From the NCBI GenBank assembly GCA_013399015.1, contig VWZX01010089.1:813311-877310 (forward strand): 64,000 bases of DNA. The letters are read 5' to 3'. The notes under the pieces were generated by a model, which was not told the origin of the DNA, did no database searches, and saw only the letters and a list, made by a program, of their open reading frames with translations. Of the stretch, positions 39,124-52,093 are shown in pieces. Each line of letters begins with the position of its first letter. Within the stretch, counting starts at the first letter, position 1. Source of the stretch: Galbula dea. Lineage: Eukaryota > Chordata > Aves > Piciformes > Galbulidae. Position numbers and translations under genes: made by a program.

Positions 39124-39328
39124 CTCAGTGAACTGGTGATCAATCCCAAAAAAGCATCAAAAATTGAGTTACCATAGATCTTAATTTCTGCTAAAATTTC
39201 AGGTTACTCAAAATACAGAGCCAATAACAAAATGCACTTAAATTCTTAATGAGTTACAAAAAAATGACTGTTAAAACTATACAGAAGTGTCAAAAAAAGT
39301 TGATGCAGTCTGAGCTGTGGGGTGAGGA

Positions 39329-39966
39329 GCTGCTGATCAAGTGCAAGCTCCTGCTTGTGGACTGGGGCAATCCCAAGCACTGATATAGGTTGGACAGGGA
39401 CTGGCTTGAGAGCAGCCCTGAGGAGACAGACTCTGCTGTCATGAGACCCCACCTGGAGTATTGCAGCCAGTTCTGGAGCCCCTACAAGAGAGATATGGAT
39501 GTGCTGGAACATGTCCAGAGAAGGGCTACCAGAATGATCAGAGGCCTGGAGCACCTCTCCTGTGAGGACAGGCTGAGAAAGCTAGGGTTATGCAGTCTGA
39601 AGAAGAGAAGGATCCAAGGAGACCTTCTTGTGGTCTGCCAGTATCTGAAGGGGGCTCCAAGAAAGCTGAGGAGGGACTTTTTAGGATGTCAGGTAGTGAT
39701 GGGACTAAGGGGAATGGATATAAACTACAGGAGGGTAGATTTAGATTGGATATTAGGAGGAAAGTCTTCACTGTTAGGGTGGTGAGACACTGGAACAGGT
39801 TGCCCAGAGAGGTTGTGGAAGCCCCATCCCTGGAAGTTTTTAAGGCCAGGCTGGATGGGGCTCTGGGCAACCTAATCTAGTGGAAGGTGTCCCTGCTCAT
39901 GGCAGGGAGGTTGGAACTAGATGATCTTTCAGGTCCCTTCCAACTCTGACAATTCTATGATTCTAG
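39329..39966 (+). mobile_element. CR1 LINE with an internal in-frame deletion
   Basis: The plus strand shows CR1 peptide blocks in order: KCKLLLVDWGNPKH, LESSPEE, RPHLEYCSQFWSPYKRDMD, RMIRGLEHLSCEDRLRKLG, then GRFRLDIRRKVFTVRVVRHW and RLPREVVEAPSLEVFKARLD. It ends with GATGATCTTTCAGGTCCC and ATTCTATGATTCTAG. Compared with the usual CR1 protein, about 45-50 residues between SSPEE and RPHLEY are missing (the LNMSQQC...SALV region). The frame continues across the junction, and a later frameshift near 39660 splits the product in two. The last frame runs to a natural stop after GNLI. Antisense to MACROD2. Confidence 0.95.
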
Positions 39967-41984
39967 GATCAGGTTAAAAAATTGGCTCAGTTAAGACAAT
40001 CTTTTTCATGGGAATTTTCCCTACATGACCTACAAGATTTTAGCAGCTTTTTCTTCTTTCCCCCCCCCCCCCCCCCCATCACAGAGAATTTATATGATAA
40101 TATCAGTTTTCCTAGGTCATCATAATTGACACCACAATATTCAAAAGCTGATGATCACATACAGCATCAGCCCGTTTTGATGGTTACAGGGACCCAAAGC
40201 ACCAGACTGGAGATAAAACACAAGACTATTTCATGGTTACTTATTACACATGTGTGTATAGTGGCTCTACAAAATGTGCAGCTTACTCCTTCTTTGGAAA
40301 TATGACAGGGGAACCCTTATTAGAATTACTCATTAAAGAAACAGATGATGAAATGCCAACAGAAAACGAGAAAAAACAGATGGGAAAGATGGAAATAGAC
40401 TGCCTCAACCTTTAGCCCTGGGTCAGGAATTTATTCTGCCTTTGAAAACATTTGGTTTGGTCTTCTGACTCAGATTTTCAGAGGGCTTTGGTAATCCTTC
40501 AGTAGTGCACCTGTCAGATAATCCCTTGTTCTAATCTATCTTGGATCACCTCACGGGGAGAAGAGCTGACGGATACACTCCCAGCCCTCTGAGGATAGGC
40601 AGGATGAATTGTTCTTTGGACACTGAGGAGGACACACTAGAGGTCAGCACAGCTTGAGCATGTTATTATATGCTTCTATTTCCTATACACACTGCATAGT
40701 TTGCATACTTCACCTTTTTTCTTTTCCCCCCTCCTAGGCTTGCTTTTCAGACTCTCCTTTAGCAACACACAATAAATTTAATCTTGCAATATTTTGCCAT
40801 GACCAGGCCAAAAGCTACAAGTAAGCATAAGTGGCCCAATTCTGAAAGAAACAAGTCTTACTCCAATGCAATAAAGGTGTTTCAAATGTTGTGAACTTGT
40901 GCATTTCCACTGCCTAAATCACTGCACACATTCTGCACTTTCGTGGCTTTTGGTCTTCTTCTTTCCCTTTCTCTCTCTGTGTTTTTAATAGAAAATGCCA
41001 ATTGCTCTTAAAATGTTATTCCCCATCCCCCCTTTTCTTTTTCCCTTCCTCAAGTTTAACATAACATTTAAATGCTTGCTTATGTTGCCAACACAAGTAT
41101 CTGGGAACAGAATCCAAACCCTGTATTACTGTAAAATAACAGCAAGAAGGTAACAAATAGGTGTGCATACATCATAATATCTTCAAGTCCTGCCATATGT
41201 AGCCCACCCCATAATTATCTCTCTACAGAGTCTTCTGACAAACATGAAAATCCCTGTTTCTTCATATCCACCTGCAGAGCCTTGTTTTCATTTTGCAGCT
41301 CCTAAGGTTTGTAGCACCATATCAGACATCCCTTCCAGGCTGCAAACACCACAATTGGGAGGTAGTTTCTTAAACACATGATAATGAGGTGTTCTTCCAT
41401 AAAACCTACTGAAGAAAGTTGCCTTTTTTTTCCCCTCCTCCTTTTCCTTCCTTCTGGCAGCACCTCAGCCATAACAAAATAGTAATTATGGGGGAAGTGG
41501 ATGTGTAAATGGTGATTCTCTGTGTACAAAGTGAATATCTGACACATTACAGCCTAAAATATCACTATTAACTACCTGGACTAAGGATTTGTCTGTAAGA
41601 TTTATTTTTCCCTTTTTTTTTTTTAAACAGTCAAATTGCTTTGAAAGAGGGAAAAAGAGACAAAATGTAAGAAAATCCCTAAAAATCTAGGTGGCCTACA
41701 GAAAAGCTGTGCTAAGGTGAAGATTGCACCCTCATTCATGTTTGAGTATTGCTGAAAAGCTACTGAGGATCTGTTGCTTGACACTCCAGTACCTCCCTAA
41801 TGATGTGGGAGTGATGCAAGTCCTCTGGGCTCCTCCTGAGGCAGTTTTGTTTAGGAAACTTCATCCTTTTGATATCAAAGGAAAGCATTTGATTGCAACA
41901 GACCAGAGGAACCCAGGGATCCGTGGAGAAACAGGTCCTCACCACCTTGGCTTTCTTAGACTGATAATCAGTTCATAAGCATAT
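39967..41984. other. Intronic DNA with a poly-C run, nothing else recognised
   Basis: Unique sequence following the CR1 3' end. The only marked feature is the poly-C run listed separately. Confidence 0.45.
40060..40077 (+). repeat. Poly-C run, 18 bases
   Basis: Eighteen consecutive C bases within a pyrimidine-rich stretch, about 90 bp past the 3' end of the CR1. Its length is likely variable or miscalled. Confidence 0.9.
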
Positions 41985-42073
41985 TAGAATCATAGAATTG
42001 TCAGAGTTGGAAGGGACCTTAAAGATCATCTAGTTCCAAACCCCCTGCCTGGCAGGGACACCATCCACTAGAG
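41985..42073 (-). mobile_element. CR1 LINE, 89-bp 3' stub
   Basis: Reversed CR1 end with TAGAATCATAGAATTGTCAG, GTTGGAAGGGACCTTAAAG and GGCAGGGACACCATCC, then unrelated sequence. It carries the diagnostic ATTGTCAGAGTTGG also present in the CR1 ends at 39.9 kb and 45.1 kb, so the three belong to the same subfamily. Confidence 0.93.
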
Positions 42074-45055
42074 GTGACATGGATCTCTTATGAAAACAAA
42101 GCACCTCTTTTAATGGCTTGGGTTTTTTCTGGTTTTATTTTGTTTCTGTTTCTGGTTGGTTGGTTTGGGGCTTTTTCCCCCCCAAAAGTGCCCATGGCTA
42201 GACCCTTACTTGCTTTACAGCCCTTACAAGTGTTCAGCATTGGCTGCTTTCTACTTCTTTTTTAAAAGATTTAAGCCCAAGTTTGAAGCCATCAGCCTTC
42301 TAAACCAAAGATCCCCCCTGAGTGAATTTGTTGCCAGTGCTCTTTAAATAGGAGCATATTAAATAATCAAAGTTTTCACTCCTGGCCCAGTGCCTTCATG
42401 GCAAATAGCCTTCTTGGGGCTTTAACTCATTCAAGCTGGAACATCCACTGTGCTCTGGGTGGAAATGGAGCATCAAGGAAGTGTTTGGGGAGGAAAGGCA
42501 GACCTTTCCTCTATCCAACACCCTTCTCATGAAAAGCAACCAGAAATAGGCTTGCTTGCTTGCTTGTTTCTTCCCAATTTCCTTTTTTTATGGGAGAAAA
42601 GGAGAGCTCTGCAGTGATGCAAACAGGAAAGGATTGCTCTCCAGAGAAGTGTGACTCCTCTCTCCTAATAACAACAGAAAAGGCAAGCAATCTACACATT
42701 TACAAGATTTTGGAGCAGAACACAACCCAGACTCCTTAAATTGCATACACTCAGTTGATCTCTTGCAAATTTGTCCACTCCCAATTGGAGGTGCAACTCA
42801 ATTCTCAGCCAAGGGTTTCTGAAGGGACAGCATTTGTTTGTATGGATCTGAGGTGAGAAATCAAGACAGTATGTTCCTCCACCAACATTTTATTGGGATA
42901 GTCCAGTGTTAACTGCACAATACCATAAAGCAATACTAATCAGCTTGGCCACCAGGAATGAAGCTGCCTGTCTAGACACTGACTTTATCTAAAGGAATGT
43001 GCATGCACAGAGGTGAAAAACCCAACAAAACCTGAAAGATGAAAGCATAGTTTTACAGGTTTTGGGTGTACTTTCCACCTCAAACACATAAGACAGCATC
43101 ACTTCAGCACTGTAACTGCTATCAAACATCCTTGAAAACACTGACACCTGAAGCCTGATGCAAGGTTGCCTATTTGATGACTACTCTCAGGCAGCATGTC
43201 AGAGTCTGAAAAGAAGGGGGGTTTAATTGTTGAGTAATAGAAAGTATTTATTAAAATGTAAGCAGTAAAATCAATTGGTGTATTCTCAAATCAAACAATG
43301 GGGGAAAAAAAGGTACCTCAGAAAAGCAGAGTATTTTAGCAGAAATGCCAAAGTGAAGCCAGCAAAGAGTGCCTGCCAAAACATCTGCCATGCTGTAGAA
43401 TATGTTTCAGTAGAGCCACAGCTTTCCAGTTAAAAATCAGTGCTGGCTTCAAGAAAAGCATCTGTTACCCTCAGGAAAAGAAAACCCAAGATTCCTACCA
43501 GAGATCCTTTCCAACTTTCTTTGCTGACTTCAGGGAGCCATATTCCTTAGCTGCTGAGACCTTTTTCTATTAACTAGGCCAAGTCTAAAATAAAATGTGC
43601 TATTATTATTTGTACATCCCACTAAATACTAACTGCCATATATTTACTCCATGCCTTGCCTGGTTTTGTAAACAAAAATGCATCTAAGGTTGAAGATTTA
43701 AGCCAAGGAGTAAGAGCTAAGATGCAGAGTTTCCCTCAAAGTTCAAGAGGTGGAACCTGAGCTGAGGAAAAAGGCAAAGCTTTATCTGAAACCAGGTTCA
43801 TACGCAGTGACTCATGGTGTAGATAAAGATGCAGCACCTGAAGTAATCTGGATTCTACCTCCTGAAGCCTAAATTCAGATTTACCATCACCAACAACCCA
43901 CTGGAAATAAGAGGTCCTCAAAAAAGGAAGAAACAACCCTAACTATTCCTGTTACTTTTTCTCCTCCTGCATCTGCAGTATCTAATTAGTCAAAACTTGC
44001 CTTAATTTAGCCAAAAATTCCAATATGTTATTTTCATGTAGCAGCAGCTATGGTGTTCCATGATGATCACATTTTCCCCCTATGTTTATTGCTGCTTAGC
44101 ATGTTTCCTTGAAAGTTTTCAATTGCAGTCCAACCTACTGCCATATTTATTTATGCATTTACTGGATCTAAATGAAAGAAAAACCAGCCTACACTATTTT
44201 AAAACAAAAATGTTTTGGTCCCCTTGTAATTTGCATGTCCTCTCACATTTCTCCATATTTTTTTTCTAACTACTGAAACAGTTTCTCTTTTTTCTCCTTC
44301 AAATATCATGCTCACATTTCTCCACCATGCTGACCAAAAAGCAGCTGACTCTTAGTGATGGATTGCCTTAAGATTACAACAAAGCAAGTGATAAACTTCT
44401 ATAATAACCCTTTCCCTCTGGTTCTTCAGGCTGTATTAATTTGCATGGAAATTAATAAATTAAAAATGTGGAAGCACCACTCAAGGGAGCTAAGACAATT
44501 TCATGTTATTCTAGCAAGTTTGCTTGAGGATAAACATACTTTTTCTCCAATTTTGGACACTGGAGAGTATTGCTTCCCTGCCTTCTGGATGGGAAACTTT
44601 GCCCAAATCCTGCTTTTATCCCCTGTTGAAGCCTCAGTAGTGTGTGTTTGAGTTACCAGAGGTGCAGAACTGTAATCACAGTTGTGGGCTCACAGGCTTA
44701 GGGCTGTGCTAAGGCTGCAGAGCAACATCCCACTTATCAGCACACAACTATCCAGTCCCAGTCAAAGGCTTTGGGTCTCTGTTATTAAGCCAAAATGACT
44801 GACAAAACATCTGATATGAAAAATCACTGTTTAAAATAGCAGTAAGAGGAGAAACTCAGTAAGCAATAAGTGACACCCAAAGTCTTACTTACCATAAATT
44901 CCTGTGGAAATACAGGGAAATGCCTGTAAAACAAATAAAAGAAAATTATCAGTGGGATTTCTGTCTGCTGAACTTTTTATCAAACCTTAAGGTATTTTCA
45001 AATGCCCTCTTACATATAGTAGCCTTCACTGCTATATGCATTTTCATCTCATTAT
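42074..45055. other. Intronic DNA, nothing recognised
   Basis: AT-rich unique sequence between two CR1 stubs, without recognised genes or repeats. Confidence 0.45.
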
Positions 45056-45115
45056 ATCATAGAATTGTCAGAGTTGGAAGGGACCTTAAGGATCATCTAA
45101 AGTTCCAACCCCTGA
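45056..45115 (-). mobile_element. CR1 LINE, 60-bp 3' stub
   Basis: ATCATAGAATTGTCAGAGTT and GGAAGGGACCTTAAGGATC, followed by AGTTCCAACCCCTG. Compared with the stub at 41985 it has a 2-base insertion (CTAAAGTTCC in place of CTAGTTCC). One of the shortest CR1 insertions in the window. Confidence 0.9.
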
Positions 45116-46765
45116 AACATATTCCATGTTTTCCTTGCCACCATGTTAATAAGGCCACATTCTTTTTCTCATCTTAAGCTAGGAGCAGCATTTGAACTCT
45201 GAATCATTAAGGCAACTGCCTTTTGAGCTAAAAATTAATGCCACGAGCTAAAAATCAGCACTAAGCTAGTACAGTAGAAAAAAAAAGTGTCCTATTTTCT
45301 GGGTTGAATTAGACAGTGTTTCTTCAGTAATAAAATAGACTGGGCCAGTTTAAACCCTGCCCTGCAATGTAAAGCACTCCCCTGCCTCTGTGTCGTGCCC
45401 TCGTTGTTCACTGTCACCTCCTTTCTTGTTTCAGAGCCTTTCATTTTTAACCTCTATTCTTTCAGATGTGGTTTCTGGTGTGACCCAGCATAGCTGTACT
45501 GGTACAAGTCAAAGGCTTGCAAACTGGTGCAGGGAAAGGAACTAGAAGATGCTAGGTGAAAAGGAAGGGTACATTTTTGGGTCGAGCTTGGCCACCAATG
45601 AAAATGCATCAGGCAACTGGAAATGGTTATAGACACTGTCAGCAAGAACAAGTGTGTTTCTCCTAGCTGTATGTGTTACCTAGAGATCTGCATTTCTGTG
45701 AGCCAGAGTCAGTTTTCCACCAGAAGAAACCAAAGCTGTGGTTTCACAAGAGAGACAATTTTCTTTGTGTGCAGCTGATATGTGATATCACCTTTTCCTC
45801 CCACCTCTGGACTGACAGCAACAACAGCTCAAAGGTAAAAGCGCACCTGGGACCGAAGTCTCAAATATCCACCCTCGGGCTCCCTCCAGATACCCTGGCC
45901 ATGAGTCATCATACAAAAGAAAGGAATTCTTCTTTACTTAATCACACAGGAAAACATTATTCAAAGCTAATGCTTGCTTTATATTTAACCAGGGAATTAA
46001 TTAGGGAATGGTGATTAAGAAAGGAGAGGTCTAATGGAGAGAATACATCCTCCCCTCTGAAAACACTGAAGTAAAATAAAGTGGGGGAGAATTATAGTCT
46101 CATTCCTTCTCACAACTACATCCTGAAAAATACTTAGCTTTGTAGTTTGTACCCAATAAATCACCATGACTCAGCTCTATAAGGAAATGAGGAATGGACA
46201 AGAAAAAGAACCAACACACACACGTGGCTACAGAGGTGGCAGCAGATGCTCCAGCAATAAGGGAGAGGCATAAAGGATGATGGTGTCCAGTTCAGCAACA
46301 GATTTTGAAGTTCACCACTGCTGAAGTTTCACATGTTAAGAGATAAGTGCTCCAAACAAGTGTTTTCTTTTCCATTCTTCTCCACAACTTAAGTTCCAGC
46401 ACATGATCTAGACATTCTTCTCAGCCATAGGGAACAGCTAGCAGAATATCCAAGGTTCCTTCTCTTACTGGCCCCACAACTCTAGGCAAGGCGAAAGGGT
46501 GATGCAACACCTCTGAAATCCTGTTGATCCCACAGCAGCTTGATCAACACCACATATGGTGCCTACAAGAAGCAGCACCACCACCTATGACTTCAGATTG
46601 CCAGGCATATGGCAAAGCCACCCACCCTGGGAGGACCACAGGCTGGGGCAAGTCTGCAGCCCCCAGGCAGCAAAACATCCCTGTGCACCAGCTCCCCCCA
46701 TATCACTCCAGATTCATCACCTGCACCAAGCCAAGGGTATCTGGCTAATATAGCATCCAAGCAGG
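45116..46765. other. Intronic DNA, nothing recognised
   Basis: Unique sequence with short open frames lacking domains or splice context. Confidence 0.45.
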
Positions 46766-46949
46766 ATCATAGAATCATTTAGAATGGAAAAGACCTCTAA
46801 GATCATGAAGCCTAACCAGTGACCCAACACTACCATAACCCCTAAACCACATCCCAAAGCGCCACATCTATGTGATTTTTGAACATCTCCAGGGACAGTG
46901 ACTCCATCACTGCCCTGGGCAGCTTCTTCCTATGCTTAACCACTCTTTA
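46766..46949 (-). mobile_element. CR1 LINE 3' fragment, diverged
   Basis: Begins ATCATAGAATCATTTAGAATGG and keeps the recognisable blocks CCTAAACCACATCCC, CATCTCCAGGGACAGTGACT and CTGCCCTGGGCAGC, ending near AACCACTCTTT. It resembles the copies at 29557 and 61903 rather than the ATTGTCAGAGTTGG subfamily. Confidence 0.9.
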
Positions 46950-49900
46950 ACATCAGTGACTATAGGATCTGCTCCTTGGTGCTCATCAGCTTATCTTCAG
47001 CTGAGCCTTTATGTAGTGAGGAGCACTGTAGCATTCCTACATCAATAAAAAGCCAGCTTCTCATATTGCCCACGCCACCACATACTTGCTGGGGTAACAT
47101 GGAGAAAGAAGTGAATAGTGAAAGGTTTTATGTTCCATTTGTATGGCTGCAGATCTCCTTAAAGCCCTGGTGGTGATCTTGAAGGGATTTACAAAACCAG
47201 CTGCTGCACTATGGGACTGGCTCAGTGCAGGCTGACAAGATCTCCCAGCACAGCTGTGTTTACCAGGTGCCTGAAGGGAAGCCTGCAGGCTCCAGGGCTT
47301 CTTTTTCAGCTTTGCTCAGAGAAGATTAGACAACAGCATTTTCAGCACTGCATGACAGGCAGTTGGTGCATTTGTTCATCTCCAGTCACAGAAAGCACTG
47401 CTCTGAGGCTGTTTAGCAAGGTTTAGCTAGCAATTTGTGTGTTGTGTGTGTTTCTTAACACCTACTTTAAAATTACTGTGTAGACACGTCATAATCATTA
47501 CCTTGCTCTCAGCTTCTGTCATGCAGCTGAAACATATCTGAATGGAGCTACAAGGATGCGTAAAACCCCATCAAGCTCCTTCTGAACACGGGTTTGTGCC
47601 ATAACTTAGATGAGCTCTGCCCTCTTCCTCATTCAGAGATGATCACAGCATATAACCAGGAGATGTAATTTCATAAACTGTGACAGAGCTTTTATTCATT
47701 CAAGAAAGGCTCATGCCCAAGATCACATATCAACTGTGTTTCCTCTTGGCTCCCAGGGAGACAATTTAGTCTAGATGCCAGGTTGAAATTACTGGCAGAG
47801 CAGTAATGGGGATCTCACAGCATGGATATCAACATACTACAATATTTGGCTTATGGACAAAAGATGTTAAGGTTTCTAACCTTTTCTGTGCATAATAATT
47901 TCTTAATTATATATTTGATGTCAGTAAAAAATTCAGTTTCACAGTAGGAAACATTCATTCCTATTTCCTCCACAAAACATTTCTCATCTTAATTTGTTAC
48001 TGCTAACTGCTATTTATTGACTAACCTTTAATTTCTTTGCTAGTGAAATAGCATGTTTGCTTTACTTTGGAGATAATAACTGCTACCCTGACAGCATTCA
48101 AAACAGATACAAGTCTGGAGTAGAACCTGATGAGAGCTGAAGTGAGAGCTTCCTACTACTGCGCTGCTGCTGCCACCATCTAGAGAAGAAGACCAAATTC
48201 CATCAGCTATATGAATACTCTAAGACTGCAATTGATTTAATTCCTGTAGGAGAGGATGTCTGTGCTCAGCCTCTGGTACTTTTTAATCTAATGATTCTTT
48301 ACTAAGGCTACAGGAGCAGTGCTAATTAGGATGAAATGTAACATAGGTTCATGAGGAAAATTTGCAAGAGTCACTATGCAAAGGCCAAGTTGGACTCTTA
48401 GCCATTTCAATAAGGTGGACCTGGGTATTTAAACACTTAAGGGCTTACCTCCAACAAGGGGTTCTAGTTCACACTGAGCTGCAGTGTATTAACTGTTATA
48501 CATCAGGCGAATACAATTGCTATGTCTACATGACCAGACACCACCTACTGCAGTCCTAATAATTGCTTGCAGAGATCAAGGACTTCAAATGAAGTGCTCA
48601 GCATTCTGCACCAGCATCCCAGTGCCATTTCTGCCACCACCAGGCCACATACAAGGGTAAGTACTTTTCTTCCAGCCCATAACACAGCAGACAAAAATAT
48701 CAAGCGTGAACTGAGTTTTCTCTGATTTCACTGCATCACCTCATGAAGCACAATAACTAATACTCATGAACAAAAGCCATTCCCCCTTCATGCAACTTGC
48801 ATTACTGAATCTTCACAAAGAATTCATGAACTTTTAAAAAAAGTCTTTGTTTCTACCAAAACTGCAAGTAGAAACAATTTTTATCTGATTGTTTAACAAA
48901 ATCAAATGTTGCTAATACCTCTGGGTTGAAGGTAGTTAAGTATGCCACAGACATAAACTAGCACAAGCTCCTCCAGCAAGTTCAAGGTAACAAACACTAC
49001 CTCAGAAATAAACTGGCTTTATATTTTACACTTTGACTTCTCTTGGTAACTCTCCTTGCTAGCTAGGGCCTGTGCCACCACTGCAGAAAGCCTGCATCTG
49101 AACTTGAGGATGTTAAAAAAGCACCACAGTTCTCAGCATCTTGGTCTAGAGGAACAGCGGAGCAGTAGTGGAGCCTCCAGGCAGCAAAACATTCTCTGTG
49201 CACCTCCAGCATTCTGGGACATGCAATACAGGCATTTTGCCAGAGAAGCAGCAGATAACTGATGCTGAGAAAAGATTTATTCAACAAGCAGCTGCTCCTT
49301 TGTGGTTTCCAGAAGTTACCTCTTCAGTTTCTTGTTCTTATCCATAATCTGAGATAGCAGCCAGCCTTCGCTCAGTCAAGATGATGCCCTTCCGTATCAG
49401 CTCAAGCTGGGCTACCTCCCTTCCCCTGTCACCATCTCCAGAGCCTGTGAAGCCTCATGTGCTCCTGAGCTGCCTGCCTTTATCACCTTGACATTGCTGG
49501 GAGTTGTGTGTTCACAGCCTCTCTTTCCGACCTTCTCTCTCTCATCTGCCAGCAAGTGGGATGTTGGCTTTAACCTCTGCACCAATGCAACTGTATTTTC
49601 TGTAGTGGCCAAGAAAATGATACTCAGAATTTCTCTTTGCCTGTTTTTTAGGGACCAAACCCAACTAACTTGCCTTCCACTTGGAAACTCTATCCCTACA
49701 GCATCTTAGCAGCATTAAGAAACTGCAGAAGCACTAACACCCAAAGGAAGAGCCAAAGCTCCATAAACCTAAGTGCCAAAACGCTCCCTGTGTCAGGTAA
49801 GCAGAAGCATGAATCCTTGCTTCAACAGAATCTCCCACTCCTCCCACTCACAGGACCTGACCTGTGCTCTCTTAGAGTGTCTCAGGTTTGGGTTGTTTTT

Positions 49901-52093
49901 TTTTTTTTTTAAAGTTGGACTGCAGTATTTGTTTTTCAGCTGCTTTCATTTATATCAAAATATTACAGTAAAGCAGGTTCCTCTGTGCAGTAGCATCCTT
50001 GTTACAGAAGTAGTCCAGTGAGCAGCTTTGCTAGGTTGTTTGTCTTACAGTTGGTGATTGCCTCATGAACTGAAGTGGCAGGTGAGTGGGCAGAGAGAAA
50101 AATTGCTTCTTTAAGAGCAGCCCTGACAACACTGCTCTGCTGTGATTCACAAAGGTGAATGCCAGAGGGACTCTGCAGAGGGTTACATGGGAAAGCTCTC
50201 TGTGCCAGAATGAGCTCTGCTGCATAGAGTTAAATCTAACACAGGACTTTTCACACCTTAAGTTCTCATGTGTGTTTTCAAGAAGTTCACAGCAACATTA
50301 GATGCTTTTCAAAGCAATGTGCCCTATAAAAATCATCTAACTCCAAAAAGCTAACAAACCTATAAACTTCAGGGCCTGGCATTGCTCTTAGGGTGTACAA
50401 AACATTCACAGGGTACACACATACATGTTTAAGGTATTAGTAACATGAAACAGTCAGAGCCAAGTTTCACTACTTTTACTACATCAAACCATTTCATAAA
50501 CCACTAACTGTAACACCATCCTCTTGCCTTTTCAAAACTCTTATACTACTACTTGCAAGAAAAGTAAAAACTTCTGGTATTTCCCAGTCAATCTCCTGCC
50601 ATCAACTGTATGTTTGTCATCACTGAACTGTAATTTAACCAACAACAAAATTTGCAAGTAATTCTCAAAGAAAACATATTATTAGAAAACTCTAATGCAA
50701 TTTCCTACACTGGAAGAGAAGAGAAACAATTAACTGGAAGAACTGAACATAAGAATGTTTAAACTCTGTTTTCATTATGGACTACATTAGCATGTTTATT
50801 AATATGTCCTTAAAGAATATAAAAGTGATTATTGCCTCAAGAATGAGTCTCTGGAATACAGCAGATCACACACAAACCTTTTTGTGTTCAGATAAGCCTC
50901 TTCATTCCCACACTGGCAGGTTCATGAGCTACAACATGCAGCTATTCAGTATGGTAACATTGGGCATGCAAGCACCAGAAACACTGGGGGAATTTTCAGG
51001 TAGGAACAGAAGCATCCAGCTGGTTTAGATGCTTAAAATTTCACATGCCAGCTAGATGAAGATTCCCCAAGGATGGTGGTAGCTGACAAAATGCTGGGCA
51101 AGCAACCACAGTTGAAGTTCAGATTCAGATTTCAGTGTGAAACTTCCTCTCTGTACTGTGGCTCAAGACTTTTCTCTCCACCTTCTTCTAACCAAAGTGA
51201 AAGATAATATTGCACAATTGAAGGACAACAGGTTTAAAAATTGATGCTTATAGCAGTAATTAAAATGAAAATCTAAGAGCTAGGTGGCAAATGAATATTG
51301 AGAGAGAAGACCAAGTTACCAAAAGCTGATTGAAGGACTCCTGTTCAGTGCAAATTATTTGCAACAAGTGCATAGAGCACTTCATCACAACTCAGAAAAC
51401 AAATCCAGAACAAATGTGTGTCAGCTTGTCAGAGGATCTCCACAAGCTTCCCCCCTCCTGGTCGCACTGAAAAACTGCTCCAGATAAATATTTACCTTAA
51501 AGACTGCAGCTTTTCTTGAAGTCTGTTTATTTATACAATAGGGCAGTTACTGAAAGAGGCCACCTGAGAGGTTAAAAGGACCAAAAGAACATCTTTAATA
51601 TTTCCTGTTAACCAAACTGACTAGATCAAGGGGCTGCAGAGGGGAGCTTTTCCTTTGATGACCATCAAAGCAACACAGTTCTCATTGTCTCATAGCTCAC
51701 ACAACACGTAGCAATTTTGCTTAACTTTTACTGAAATAATTAAAAATTTCATCCAAAGAATATCCATTAACAATGAGAATGTGGGGAACAATATTGAGGA
51801 ATTAAGACTAAGATTTACAAATTATTATTAGCAGATGTGTGGTCTAACTTCCTATGAATTTAAAATAAGATTTTTGAAGACAGGGAAACCAGCTGCTACA
51901 ATGAACTACATAAGATGACAGAACATTGTGGTGTGGAATTAACTTCAGAAGATTCACCACTTGAGGAATCCTGCCTAATTTCTGTTTTAAAAATCTTCAA
52001 ATTTATTCTCTTTCAGGAATTAAAAGTAATAGCTCAATTAACTGCCTGGATAAAGACCTGGACCAGAAGTTGGTCAAATAATTTCTTTGATTT
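46950..52093. other. Intronic DNA, nothing recognised
   Basis: About 5.1 kb of unique sequence with only chance open frames (under 90 codons) and short homopolymers such as the T run near 49895. Confidence 0.45.

Larger units (their letters stand above)
32998..39328. other. Intronic DNA with a CpG-rich patch and one ambiguous base
   Basis: Mostly AT-rich unique sequence. It includes the CpG-rich patch listed separately, an A/C-rich tract at 37119-37180 holding the window's single N (37167), and an AT-rich palindrome at 39097-39123. An 88-codon minus-strand frame at 35836-36102 was inspected and not recognised. Confidence 0.45.

Noticed and set aside
39390..39880. Overlapping 131- and 96-codon plus-strand frames as host genes
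   Set aside because: Both are the CR1 second reading frame, separated by a frameshift.
46655..49215. Short phrase CAGGCAGCAAAACAT shared at about 46665 and 49180 as a duplicated element
   Set aside because: The similarity covers only about 15-25 bases and the flanks differ, so chance or a very short repeat is sufficient.
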